The notes under the pieces are model-generated. The model did not search any database. It saw nothing but the letters and a program-made list of their open reading frames with translations, and was not told where the DNA came from. Below, one piece after another: positions 7,877 to 15,425 of a DNA stretch of 62,522 nt. The translations under genes were made by a program, and so were the position numbers. Positions within the stretch are counted from its first letter, which is position 1. Each line of letters starts with the position of its first letter. Origin of the DNA: JAGVSR01 sp031413815 (GTDB lineage Bacteria; Pseudomonadota; Alphaproteobacteria; Rhizobiales; Hyphomicrobiaceae); assembly GCA_031413815.1 (NCBI GenBank), contig JANOFU010000041.1, positions 1-62,522 of the forward strand, written 5' to 3'.

Positions 7877-8056
7877 TCAAGGCAGCGGTGGACTGCGTCC
7901 GTTGACGACGCTGATCACAGCTGAGATCACGAACAGAACAATGAACACGTAGAAGATCAGCTTTGCGATCTCGACTGCACTTCCGGCGATGCCGCCGAAG
8001 CCCAGAACCGCCGCAACCAATGCAACGACGAGAAATGTGAGTGCCCAGTTTAGCAT
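7877..8056 (-). CDS. DUF1328 small membrane protein
   Basis: The product is 59 residues: MLNWALTFLV, a GFGGIAGSAVEIAKL middle, and a second hydrophobic stretch ending near residue 51. The two helices and the central Gly/Ala motif are those of the DUF1328 (YtjA) family of inner-membrane proteins of unknown function, often stress-induced. GGGAGA precedes the ATG. The gene is monocistronic, between an exact EcfG-type promoter (8120-8144) and a strong terminator (7802-7839). A second DUF1328 gene lies at 21675-21848. Confidence 0.85.
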   Translation of the reverse strand: MLNWALTFLVVALVAAVLGFGGIAGSAVEIAKLIFYVFIVLFVISAVISVVNGRSPPLP

Positions 8057-8119
8057 GGCGTCTTCTCCCTAATCTTCCTGGCCCAAATCGTCCGGCCCGT
8101 GTCGAACGTCTAGGTGGGA

Positions 8120-8144
8120 AACGCCGGGAGCGGCGAATTGTTCC
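8120..8144 (-). promoter_or_regulatory. EcfG-type promoter, exact match
   Basis: Minus strand GGAAC, 16 bases, CGTT, 64 bases upstream of the DUF1328 start. Confidence 0.85.
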
Positions 8145-8204
8145 GGTAGGGTGCCATCCGGTCGACATCAGCATATTTTTTTGCACGACGGGCAGATGGT
8201 GGAT

Positions 8205-8229
8205 GGAACCGGACGTCCGGCGGGCCGTT
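8205..8229 (+). promoter_or_regulatory. EcfG-type promoter, exact match
   Basis: GGAAC (8205-8209), 16 bases, CGTT (8226-8229), 27 bases before the start of a 25-residue open frame. It is divergent to the site at 8120-8144. Confidence 0.85.
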
Positions 8230-8256
8230 GATTGATCACAACATTGGAGGTGTCAC

Positions 8257-8334
8257 ATGCGATCCGTTCTGCTTTGGGCCATCGGCGTTCCGATCTCGAT
8301 CATCGCGCTTCTCAACGTCTTCAACGTTATCTGA
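8257..8334 (+). CDS. 25-residue hydrophobic micropeptide
   Basis: Reads MRSVLLWAIGVPISIIALLN and ends FNVI: one short transmembrane-like helix and almost nothing else. Support for translation: a GGAGG ribosome site (8246-8250) six bases before the ATG, an exact EcfG-type promoter 27 bases upstream, and position ahead of the DUF3309 gene. I know no named family. It is likely an inner-membrane micropeptide of the general stress response. It could instead be a leader whose translation influences the next gene. Confidence 0.6.
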   Translation: MRSVLLWAIGVPISIIALLNVFNVI

Positions 8335-8450
8335 GATGCGCGTGAGCAATTGCGGCACCGCATTTGGCCGAACAGGCGTGCTGTGCCCGGCTTGAACCGG
8401 GCGTGGGCTTCACGACTGAGCTGGCACTACAACGAGTGCGAGGGATCAGA

Positions 8451-8609
8451 ATGACTGTCTCAACCCTTGTCTTGATTGTCGTCGTGCTGCTGCTGATCGG
8501 CGCGGTACCGGCCTGGCCGCACAGCCGCAACTGGGGCTATGGTCCCTCAGGTGCGCTTGGCACAGTTCTGCTGATTGTTTTGGTTTTGGCGTTGCTGGGC
8601 CGGATTTAA
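8451..8609 (+). CDS. DUF3309 small membrane protein
   Basis: The product is 52 residues: a first hydrophobic helix ending in IGAVPAWPHSRNWGYGPSG, which is the family signature, then a second helix ending in LLGRI. DUF3309 proteins are tiny inner-membrane proteins of unknown function, common in alphaproteobacteria and often next to stress genes. The ATG at 8451 gives the family length. The longer upstream frame does not resemble the family. It is probably cotranscribed with the 25-residue frame from the promoter at 8205. GAGGGA lies upstream of the ATG. Confidence 0.88.
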   Translation: MTVSTLVLIVVVLLLIGAVPAWPHSRNWGYGPSGALGTVLLIVLVLALLGRI

Positions 8610-8665
8610 TGGCCTCTTGTCGTCTGCTGTTCGCAGCGGTCTGCGCCGCGCACAAGGCCGGGGCG

Positions 8666-10006
8666 TCAGGCGGCCTCGTCTGCCTCGACTTCAGCCGACA
8701 AACTGCTCCGGTTAAACGTCAAAACCCATTCGAGGCCGGTGCGGTGGTAGTGGGAAACCGCTGTCCCTCCGACGGCGCGGGCGCACAGCGATCCGGTAAT
8801 GCGACTGCCAAACCCAAAGCGCTCTGGCTCGGTGACAGGCGGCCCGCCGGATTCGATCCAGGATATCGTGATGGTCGTTCCTTCCAGGGCAGGCTCCTCA
8901 GTCCAATGAAAATCGATCCGCCCTTCTTTGACGGACAAGGCACCGTACTTTGCCGAGTTCGTGCCAAGTTCGTGCAGAGCAAGGCCAAGCATCTGCGCTT
9001 CTGAAACTTTGAAATGCACGGGCGGGCCAGCTGAAACAACAACCCTGTTCGAGAGCTCTTCGGCAAAGTGCGCCAGCTGGCTTTGCAGCAGGTCCTCGAG
9101 CTTCACAGTTGTCCATTGCTCGCGGATCAGGATGTCTAGGGTTCCCCCAAGTGACACCAGCCGGTTTGACAAACCAGCAGCATACCGGTCGACCTCTGGT
9201 GTGCCTTTGCCTTGATGGCGAACGATGGCTTGGACCACGCTGATGAGATTCTTTGTCCGGTGTACAAGCTCGCGATTCATCACGCGGACCGTCAGAGCTT
9301 GTTCAGCGCGTTCATTGGCCAACTCTTCGGCTGATATGCGATTTTGAACTTCGGCTTGCAACTCGGCCGCCGTATTGCGCGCGCCGGCCAACAGGTACAT
9401 AAGGACTGCGAACCCGGTGAGTGTCGTCAAAAGATTGAAGGCCAGCAATCGCCATGTCAGGCTCGTCACTTCGAGTATCCGTTTAGCGCGGATCGATTGC
9501 TCGTTTTGTTCAATGTCCGATACAATTGCACGTATTTGATCCATTAGGGTCTTGCCACGATCCGTGGCAACGGCCGCACGAGCGGCGTCGATACTCTGCT
9601 TGCGCGAGATATCGATCGTCGAGTCCATTTCTTGAACTTTCGCAGCCCACGATGCTTCAACGGAGGTGATGCGTGCCAATTGGTCGGCGTCGTTCGTCTT
9701 CAGGTTCCTTAATGCCTTGAACCGCTCGCTCGCTGCTTCCAGCCCCTGGCGGTAGGGCTGCAAATAGCTATCCTTGTGGGTGATCAGATAGCCGCGCTGG
9801 CCGGTCTCGGCATCTTTGGCGGCCGACAGAGCCTGTTCAAGGACGATCAGCGTGGAGTGAGTTTCTAACACCCGCTCTCGTGCTACGGCCAGCCACTGGA
9901 AGAAGAGGTATGACACCGTAGCAGTTGCTGCGGCCCAGCCTAGGACCAGCCCGAGCGGCGAGCTCATTCCCGGAACGCCAGTGGGTGTCGTTTCTGATTT
10001 GCTCAT
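8666..10006 (-). CDS. HWE-family sensor histidine kinase with CHASE3 domain
   Basis: The product is about 446 residues. In order: an N-terminal transmembrane helix, a periplasmic CHASE3 domain with the AKDAETGQRGYLITHKDSYL motif, a second transmembrane helix, a short coiled coil, then the HWE kinase core. The core has His in ELVHRTKNLISVVQ, an N-box LHELGTNSAKYGALS, and the WIESGGPPV and GFGSRI motifs that define HWE/HisKA_2 ATPases. Kinases of this class (PhyK-like) phosphorylate PhyR, and its neighbourhood to phyR and to a lone receiver (10204-10584) suggests the same here. The start is uncertain: ATG at 10006, ATG at 9967 or TTG at 10072. No EcfG-type site was found for it. Confidence 0.88.
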   Translation of the reverse strand: MSKSETTPTGVPGMSSPLGLVLGWAAATATVSYLFFQWLAVARERVLETHSTLIVLEQALSAAKDAETGQRGYLITHKDSYLQPYRQGLEAASERFKALRNLKTNDADQLARITSVEASWAAKVQEMDSTIDISRKQSIDAARAAVATDRGKTLMDQIRAIVSDIEQNEQSIRAKRILEVTSLTWRLLAFNLLTTLTGFAVLMYLLAGARNTAAELQAEVQNRISAEELANERAEQALTVRVMNRELVHRTKNLISVVQAIVRHQGKGTPEVDRYAAGLSNRLVSLGGTLDILIREQWTTVKLEDLLQSQLAHFAEELSNRVVVSAGPPVHFKVSEAQMLGLALHELGTNSAKYGALSVKEGRIDFHWTEEPALEGTTITISWIESGGPPVTEPERFGFGSRITGSLCARAVGGTAVSHYHRTGLEWVLTFNRSSLSAEVEADEAA

Positions 10007-10203
10007 TGCGGACGTGGCACCAAAAACTCCACCGCTCGTAGCTTTGCTTTCGAACCCGGACGAAGGGTCCAATTGGCTAAACCAAAACCTTATGAAGTGT
10101 TTAGCTGACGCTTCGCCGGAAGCCTACACCATATCCGGTCATATCGTTACCATTCCGCCCACCGGGGAAAATTGAGCTCCCGAGCGGGCCTTTTCTAAGC
10201 GCC

Positions 10204-10584
10204 TTAAGCCCTGTGCAGGAGTTGCTTGAGAACCTCGCGGATCGTGCCTTCTGAATAGGGCTTCGCGACAACCGGCTGCGCATTAAAACCGGAGTGGAGC
10301 GCTTCCGACACGTCGTAACCCGTGGCGAACGCAAATGGTGTGCCCGCCGCCCGCAATGCCTCCGCTACTGGCAATGTCACGGACGGGCCGATCTTGAGAT
10401 CCAGAAATACGGCGTCGAATGCTTCTGCTTCAAGAAGCGCCAATGCCTGATTGATGGACGTTGCAATTTGCACATTCTCAACGCCGCAGTTGAACAGGAT
10501 TGTCTCCAGATCAAGCGCAATGAGCGCATTGTCTTCCACGACGAGGATGGACGGACCAGCGGCGATCGCAGTCTTTGATCCCAT
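10204..10584 (-). CDS. Single-domain response regulator
   Basis: The product is 126 residues and consists only of a receiver domain: acidic pocket in VVEDNALIALDLE, phosphoacceptor Asp in AVFLDLKIG, Thr in AFATGYD and Lys in VVAKPYSEG. There is no output domain. Stand-alone receivers of this type (Sma0114/MrrA/SdrG-like, with an FATGYD motif) act in alphaproteobacteria as phosphate hubs between HWE kinases and PhyR. The ATG at 10584 has an AGGAG site eight bases upstream. Earlier in-frame starts exist (10620 ATG, 10635 TTG). It lies upstream of the HWE kinase on the same strand with a 197-base gap. Confidence 0.88.
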   Translation of the reverse strand: MGSKTAIAAGPSILVVEDNALIALDLETILFNCGVENVQIATSINQALALLEAEAFDAVFLDLKIGPSVTLPVAEALRAAGTPFAFATGYDVSEALHSGFNAQPVVAKPYSEGTIREVLKQLLHRA

Positions 10585-10746
10585 CACCCGGAACTCCTGA
10601 ACACGACTCGCATTCAACATCGTTGAAGTCTCCAATGACCGCTCATAGACTGCGTTTCCCCTATTTCCGCCGCTCCGTCATTTAACAAAGACATACCGTC
10701 CCGCTGCCGCCATCAAACTCCCACCGCCTTCAAAGATCGAAAACCC

Positions 10747-11511
10747 ATGAAAAAAGCGACGCCTCCCGCAAATGGCGCCAAAACCTCAACGCCATGCATC
10801 AATTGCCCGCTTCGCAAGCTCCCGGCATTCCGGGCTTTTACAGACGAAGAACTGAAATTCATGGAGACTTTTAAGGCCGGCGAATTGGCCGTTGATCCCG
10901 GCGCCACGATCCTGCTGGACGGCATGAACAGCGCGCATTTGTTCACGGTTCTGACCGGGTGGGCGTTTCGCTTTAAAACGCTGGAAGATGGGCGGCGCCA
11001 GATTCTCAATTTCGCGTTACCTGGCGACTTCATCGGATTGCAAGGCTCGATTATGGACAAGATGCAGCATTCGGTGGAGGCCCTGACCGCCACGGTGCTG
11101 TGCGTGTTTCCGCGCGAAAAGCTTTGGACGCTGTTTCAGAATCACCCCGGGCTCGCCTTCGACACCACGTGGCTGGCGTCCCGCGAAGAATCGATGCTCG
11201 ACGAGCATCTTCTCAGCGTTGGCCAGCGGCGTGCCAATGAGCGCATGGCGTATCTGCTGCTGCATCTTTACCGGCGGGCGCTGCAAACGGGGGCTGGGTC
11301 CAAGAAGAAAGTCGAGTTCCCCTTTACTCAACAGCACCTCGCCGATGCGCTTGGCTTCTCGATTGTCCACACCAACAAAACGCTCAAGCGTCTACGGGCA
11401 ACGGGAACGTTCAAGTGGACCGGCACGCTGTTCGAAGTGGTCGATGAAGACAAACTGATCGAGCTGGCAGGCCATCCCAGTCTTCCGGGCGGCACGCGAC
11501 CGTTACTCTAA
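10747..11511 (+). CDS. Crp/Fnr-family transcription regulator
   Basis: The product is 254 residues. An N-terminal CINC pair (C17, C20) is followed by a cyclic-nucleotide-binding-like beta-roll (about 40-150, with LPGDFIGLQGSI) and a C-terminal winged helix (about 180-235, with FTQQHLADALGFSIVHTNKTLKRLR). The two cysteines alone are fewer than the four of oxygen-sensing FNR, so an iron-sulfur cluster is doubtful. This is the abundant Crp/Fnr subtype of Hyphomicrobiales that often sits beside receivers and HWE kinases. It is divergent from the single-domain receiver. The target genes are unknown. Confidence 0.88.
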   Translation: MKKATPPANGAKTSTPCINCPLRKLPAFRAFTDEELKFMETFKAGELAVDPGATILLDGMNSAHLFTVLTGWAFRFKTLEDGRRQILNFALPGDFIGLQGSIMDKMQHSVEALTATVLCVFPREKLWTLFQNHPGLAFDTTWLASREESMLDEHLLSVGQRRANERMAYLLLHLYRRALQTGAGSKKKVEFPFTQQHLADALGFSIVHTNKTLKRLRATGTFKWTGTLFEVVDEDKLIELAGHPSLPGGTRPLL

Positions 11512-11580
11512 TAGGCATGCGAGCAACGCAGGTGAGCCGACCGGAAAGCGCAGGGCTGTCTACGCGTGTTCATGTATCGC

Positions 11581-11605
11581 GGAACTATCTCCGGGTTGCA
11601 GCGTT
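11581..11605 (+). promoter_or_regulatory. EcfG-type promoter, exact match
   Basis: GGAAC (11581-11585), 16 bases, CGTT (11602-11605), 46 bases upstream of the ATG at 11652. Confidence 0.85.
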
Positions 11606-11651
11606 GGAACGGTGAAATTGAAGCCTCACCAATGCGTTGGAGACGTTTGAT

Positions 11652-11849
11652 ATGATCATGATGCAATTGACGGGCGACGATCCCCGGTTCCAGATCTCGC
11701 CGCCCCAGAGGCGTTCGCCCCGGGTTTACTTGCGGCCTCGCGAACCGGCTCGCGATGAAAAGTCCATAACCCCGCTCGACATTGTAACAGGCGTGACCGC
11801 CGTTGCAGCCGTCGCAGGATTTGCGGTGATCTGTTTTGCGATTGCATAA
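11652..11849 (+). CDS. Small protein with a C-terminal transmembrane helix
   Basis: The product is 65 residues. A polar, Arg/Pro-rich N-terminal half (PPQRRSPRVYLRPREPAR) is followed by one hydrophobic helix at the very C-terminus (ending FAVICFAIA), so it should be tail-anchored in the membrane. No family is recognised. GGAG (11639-11642) stands nine bases before the ATG at 11652. A TTG at 11637 would give 70 residues. Its exact EcfG-type promoter and its position just ahead of the CsbD gene, which has its own promoter, mark it as a stress gene. Confidence 0.65.
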   Translation: MIMMQLTGDDPRFQISPPQRRSPRVYLRPREPARDEKSITPLDIVTGVTAVAAVAGFAVICFAIA

Positions 11850-11860
11850 ATTATGCCTCG

Positions 11861-11885
11861 GGAACCATCGCCCGAAGTCAGCGTT
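11861..11885 (+). promoter_or_regulatory. EcfG-type promoter, exact match
   Basis: GGAAC (11861-11865), 16 bases, CGTT (11882-11885), 77 bases upstream of the CsbD-like start. Confidence 0.85.
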
Positions 11886-11962
11886 ACAAGGCCTGACGAT
11901 TGAGCTTAGTAAACTTGCACTCCAGTGCAAGGGCTCTTGCGTCACGAGCAATGGAGCGGATT

Positions 11963-12178
11963 ATGGGCAGCACGAAAGACAGGATCACCGGCATGGCCAA
12001 TAAGGCCGTCGGTAACATCAAGCAAGGTGTCGGCAAAGCTGTCGGATCCGAGCGGCTTCGAGCTGAAGGCGCCGCACAAGAAGTTAAAGGCCACGCGCAA
12101 ACCGCCGTTGGCAAAGCCAAAGACGCCGTCAAGGGTAGCGCCACCAAGGCCGCTGACTACGTCAACAAGAAGCTCTAA
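11963..12178 (+). CDS. CsbD-family stress protein
   Basis: The product is 71 residues and very hydrophilic, rich in Lys, Ala and Gly. It shows the CsbD pattern: MGSTKDRITGMANKAVGNIK, then GKAVGSERLRAEGAAQEVKG, then Ala/Lys repeats. CsbD-like proteins are small, abundant, probably disordered general-stress proteins of unknown biochemistry. The ATG at 11963 is chosen because ATGGAG directly upstream provides the ribosome site. A longer in-frame start at 11900 is not family-like. It ends in a strong terminator. Confidence 0.88.
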   Translation: MGSTKDRITGMANKAVGNIKQGVGKAVGSERLRAEGAAQEVKGHAQTAVGKAKDAVKGSATKAADYVNKKL

Positions 12179-12204
12179 CAGCATCCCCCTGTCGTCGATC
12201 AGTG

Positions 12205-12240
12205 ATAAGCCGCGGCTCGCAAGCCGCGGCTTATTTTGTT
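12205..12240 (+). terminator. Strong intrinsic terminator after the CsbD gene
   Basis: A perfect 13-base stem (12205-12217 with 12222-12234, core AAGCCGCGGCT) and a four-base loop, followed by TTTGTT. It also separates the CsbD gene from the converging AI-2E-family gene. Confidence 0.88.
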
Positions 12241-12254
12241 GGCCAACCCAACAA

Positions 12255-14285
12255 TCATGAAACCGCAACGGTCTTCGCCGGTCCGCTCTGGACGCGGTCA
12301 TGATGATCTGTTGCGGGGTTCGCAGCGTCCCTCTTCGCAGCCTCGAGACACAACACAACGGCCTCTGGCAAAGATGATGTCGCGTCGTCTGCGCCTGTAA
12401 TTTTCTGCCAAGCTCGAACTTTATCGCGTTCGCCCTGCAGCATCCAGAATCCAGCCACGATGGTGATTTGTGGAGCACTTTCTCTCAACCGCCGGACGAG
12501 CGTGCGCACTTGAAACGGGCTCTCGCCTCCAAAGTGCGAGATGCACACCACGGAATAGGGGTTCTTGGAGCGGCCGTCGAACACCTCCGCAGCTGCTGCG
12601 CGGCTAATCACATTTGCGTTTGCCCCGTTTTTGCGCAGCAAATGCGCCAACAGCTGCGCTGCAGATTCGTCTAACGGACTGCGGGTCGAAAGGCACGCAA
12701 TCGAGACGCTGCCCAGGTCCGGAACGGGGACAGTGAGTGGTTGTGGGACTGGCTTGGCGGTTTTGACGTCACTGCTGGTTTCACTCGGACTCTCAGGCGT
12801 TTGGTCCGGCAGCGGTGCCAAGTCGTACGTGTCGAGGTCGTCGGTCATCTCGCGAACCGCTGCCAGCACGTCAGTCTGGGCATCGCGGTCAAGACGCCCG
12901 CGCGCCGCATCGTGCTGCGCCAACGCGAGGGCACTCATAGCGACGCGATCATAGAAACTGGTCAATCCGGCGTTCTCAAGTGTTTCTTCGGCAAGCACTC
13001 CAGCGTCACCGCCCTCTCCGGACAGCATTCGCTGGTAGAGACGTTGTTCGGGCGCAAGTGCGGGTTCGTCGCCCAACACCACATCCAGGAACTCCAACGC
13101 TGGGACATGCTTGCCGAGCACGACCAGGCAAACGGTGAGCGGCGTCGACAGTAGAAGACCGACGGGGCCCCAGATCACCGTCCAAAATAGGGCCGAGACA
13201 ACCAAGGCGACCGGTGACAATCCCGTTGCCGGACCGTACAGCATGGGTTCGAAAACATTGCCAAACACCAGTTCGGAGACCGCAAACAAGGCGATGGTCC
13301 AAACGACCATGGACCAGCTGGGATCAACGGCGGCGGCCAGAACAATCGGAAAGATCGCCGCCACGATCGTGCCAACGTAGGGCACAAATCGTAACAGTGC
13401 CGCAAGAATGCCCCACACGATCGGGCTTGGCACCCCAATGATCGCTAGCCCAAGCCCGATGACCAACCCAAACGCAACGGCCAACGCCAGCTGCATCAAG
13501 AAGAACCGGCTGAGCCGTTCGCCGGCATCGTTCATGGCCATCGTCGACCGCTGTAAATCGGAACCGCCTGCGATGCGCAACACACGGTCGCGCAAATCTT
13601 CGCTCTGCAACAGAATGAACGTGAGAAAAAGAATGACCAGTGCCGTAGTTGTGATGGGCGACAGCAGTGGGTTCATCAGCTCTTGGATGTTTTTCAGAAC
13701 CGAGGGCGGGGGCTGCTGCAGTTCAACGATGACGGGATTAACCGGGGTGCCGGTTGGGGCTGCGGCTGCTGAGGCCGCGGTTTCAGAAATCAATGGTGGA
13801 GCGTCCGCCACGCCCGGCACCCGCTCTGCAGCTGGCGCACCTGGCTTCAGTTCCTCCTGCAGTTTGTGAATCGTGTCTGCGGCCTGCTCGATGGCCCTTG
13901 AGGGCATTGAAGCGCCTTTGAGTAATCGCACCTTTTCACGCAAGTTCGACTCATACCGCGGAAGTTCGCCAGCAAGTTCCGTGACCTGGATGGCAAGAAC
14001 GGCACCGACCGAAATCAACGCGGCGATTGCGAGTAGCACTGTCGAGAGCACAGATGTTGTGTGCCCGATCCCAATCTTCCTCTGGATCCTGATGATCGGC
14101 CATACAGACAAACTCAGCAACGACGCCAAGGCGAGCGGAATTAAAATATCCCGTCCAAAGTACAGCAGTGCCACCACGGTAGTGGCGATGATCGACGCAT
14201 AGGCGACGACGTCCAGTGTCGGGGTCAAGCTGTGCCCGATACCACGGGTCAGCGGGGACGGGCGGTGCTCTTGTGAAATCGACAC
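12255..14285 (-). CDS. AI-2E-family (PerM/YdiK) transporter with an extra C-terminal alpha/beta domain
   Basis: The product is about 676 residues. Two helix pairs flank a soluble insert of about 130 residues. The conserved AI-2E core then follows, with GVPSPIVWGILAALLRFVPYVG, SELVFGNVFEPMLYG and GPVGLLLSTPLTVCLVVLGKH. From about residue 415 to the end there is a soluble region not part of the family. Its last part (VSIACLSTRSPLDESAAQLL, then VVCISHFGGESPFQV) resembles a cobalamin-binding-like Rossmann fold, but the DxHxxG motif needed for B12 is not visible. The substrate is unknown. The start is unclear: GTG at 14285 with GAGG upstream, or TTG at 14327. It converges on CsbD. Confidence 0.82.
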   Translation of the reverse strand: MSISQEHRPSPLTRGIGHSLTPTLDVVAYASIIATTVVALLYFGRDILIPLALASLLSLSVWPIIRIQRKIGIGHTTSVLSTVLLAIAALISVGAVLAIQVTELAGELPRYESNLREKVRLLKGASMPSRAIEQAADTIHKLQEELKPGAPAAERVPGVADAPPLISETAASAAAAPTGTPVNPVIVELQQPPPSVLKNIQELMNPLLSPITTTALVILFLTFILLQSEDLRDRVLRIAGGSDLQRSTMAMNDAGERLSRFFLMQLALAVAFGLVIGLGLAIIGVPSPIVWGILAALLRFVPYVGTIVAAIFPIVLAAAVDPSWSMVVWTIALFAVSELVFGNVFEPMLYGPATGLSPVALVVSALFWTVIWGPVGLLLSTPLTVCLVVLGKHVPALEFLDVVLGDEPALAPEQRLYQRMLSGEGGDAGVLAEETLENAGLTSFYDRVAMSALALAQHDAARGRLDRDAQTDVLAAVREMTDDLDTYDLAPLPDQTPESPSETSSDVKTAKPVPQPLTVPVPDLGSVSIACLSTRSPLDESAAQLLAHLLRKNGANANVISRAAAAEVFDGRSKNPYSVVCISHFGGESPFQVRTLVRRLRESAPQITIVAGFWMLQGERDKVRAWQKITGADDATSSLPEAVVLCLEAAKRDAANPATDHHDRVQSGPAKTVAVS

Positions 14286-14369
14286 GAAAACGATCCTCGT
14301 TGAGCGGAACCAGAGGGCTGGCCGCAAATGGCACTAGTGACACCCTGGACCGCAACCAATCTTACGGCT

Positions 14370-14456
14370 TCACCCCATGAAGCTCAGGCCAATCGCCAGC
14401 ACCACGGCTGCAATACTGGCGGCGATTGCCACGAAGATCGGGATACGCGCAGACAC
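14370..14456 (-). CDS. Possible 28-residue membrane micropeptide
   Basis: An open frame starting GTG encodes a peptide that is nearly all one transmembrane helix (RIPIFVAIAASIAAVVLAIG). GAGG lies about nine bases upstream of the GTG, and in-frame starts further up (GTG near 14480) are possible. It precedes the AI-2E-family gene on the same strand. A weak EcfG-like site (GGAAC-N17-TGTT, 14498-14523, minus) lies upstream. Evidence is circumstantial. Confidence 0.35.
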   Translation of the reverse strand: MSARIPIFVAIAASIAAVVLAIGLSFMG

Positions 14457-14559
14457 ACTCAAACGGCCTCGGTCAAACACAGCAACATCCAGAACCAAAC
14501 ACGCCCCGATACATATTGGTTCCAGGATCTTGCCCGCTGCCGCACGTCAATCGCTCCCG

Positions 14560-14584
14560 GGAACGATTACATCCTTGAAACGTT
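14560..14584 (+). promoter_or_regulatory. EcfG-type promoter, exact match
   Basis: GGAAC (14560-14564), 16 bases, CGTT (14581-14584), 43 bases upstream of the 62-residue membrane protein gene. Confidence 0.85.
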
Positions 14585-14627
14585 CACGACGTCATGGCGA
14601 ACACCGTCAAGACAGCAGAGGACAACA

Positions 14628-14816
14628 ATGATGGCTTGGATGAAAGCGCGAATCACGCCCACGGACGCACGGCAGGGTTCGCCGGGGCGGACCAGCCTTC
14701 GCGTGCTCATTGGCTCGATGCTGATGGCGCTGGTGTTGGCAACGGTGCTTTATACGGCATTTTACTATCAGTCGTCAGGGGCTGCCCCCGCACCTGAGCA
14801 ACAGATGCCGAAGTAG
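14628..14816 (+). CDS. Small single-pass membrane protein
   Basis: The product is 62 residues. A basic N-terminus (MMAWMKARITPTDAR) leads into one transmembrane helix at about residues 25-46 (VLIGSMLMALVLATVLYTAF). A short polar tail rich in Ala, Pro and Gln follows, so the tail is expected outside and the N-terminus inside. No named family is recognised. The ATG at 14628 follows GAGG by six bases. The longer open frame upstream is not expected to be translated, because the EcfG-type promoter lies inside it. Confidence 0.65.
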   Translation: MMAWMKARITPTDARQGSPGRTSLRVLIGSMLMALVLATVLYTAFYYQSSGAAPAPEQQMPK

Positions 14817-14883
14817 GCCGTGGTGTACCTGAGTGACTGTCCGTGCCAACCCCGCGTTCTTTTGCGGGCCGGCAGTTTTGCGC

Positions 14884-14908
14884 GGAACCCGGCAAGTCCC
14901 GACGCGTT
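14884..14908 (+). promoter_or_regulatory. EcfG-type promoter, exact match
   Basis: GGAAC (14884-14888), 16 bases, CGTT (14905-14908), 36 bases upstream of the DUF2383 gene. Confidence 0.87.
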
Positions 14909-14944
14909 ACGCCAAAAGCCGTCAATTTTTAGGGAGTATCCGCC

Positions 14945-15385
14945 ATGACCGATCACATCGACGATCTCAAAAGTTTGCACACAGCTCTGATCGATAGCCG
15001 CAACGGCTATGACGAAGCGCTCAAAGATGCCGAAGGCAAGGGGCTCACTCCGTTGTTCCAAGAGATGATTGCGCTACGCACGCAACACGCCGAAGCACTC
15101 AAAGTCCACCTCATCCAGCTGGGAGCTGAGGCGAATGAGGAAGGATCCTTCATGTCGACGGTACACCGGGCGGTCATCAGCCTGCGATCTGTATTCACGG
15201 ACTTGGATGAACAGATCCTTCCGGGCCTGATCGATGGCGAGGAACGCATCATCGGCTACTACGACGAGGCCATCGAAACCGTGCAACCCGGCAGCCGCGA
15301 GAGTGCCACGCTTGTGGCACAGCGTAGCGAATTGAAATCCAAGATCGCCGAAATGAGCCGGCGCAAGCTCATGGCGGCTGAATAG
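14945..15385 (+). CDS. DUF2383 (PA2169-type) four-helix-bundle protein
   Basis: The product is 146 residues and all helical. The ferritin-like DUF2383 pattern is seen in DHIDDLKSLHTALIDSRNGYDEA, then the LTPLFQEMIALRTQHAEAL helix, FMSTVHRAV, and the EERIIGYYDEAIE helix. Related proteins are cytoplasmic and of unknown function. Some are induced under stress and may bind metal through the bundle Glu/His residues. GGGAG precedes the ATG by nine bases. First gene of a likely operon with the PNPOx-like gene 40 bases downstream. Confidence 0.88.
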   Translation: MTDHIDDLKSLHTALIDSRNGYDEALKDAEGKGLTPLFQEMIALRTQHAEALKVHLIQLGAEANEEGSFMSTVHRAVISLRSVFTDLDEQILPGLIDGEERIIGYYDEAIETVQPGSRESATLVAQRSELKSKIAEMSRRKLMAAE

Positions 15386-15425
15386 AGCCGTCTGTTCTCG
15401 TATCGATCATTTCACAGGAGTCAGT

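Noticed and set aside
13408..14202. Two long plus-strand frames opposite the AI-2E-family gene
   Set aside because: Both mirror the transporter gene in antisense and their products are low-complexity Ser/Thr/Met sequence.
14328..14627. Upstream extension of the 62-residue membrane protein gene
   Set aside because: The exact EcfG-type promoter at 14560-14584 lies inside it, so this part would not be in the transcript. The protein here has no domain.
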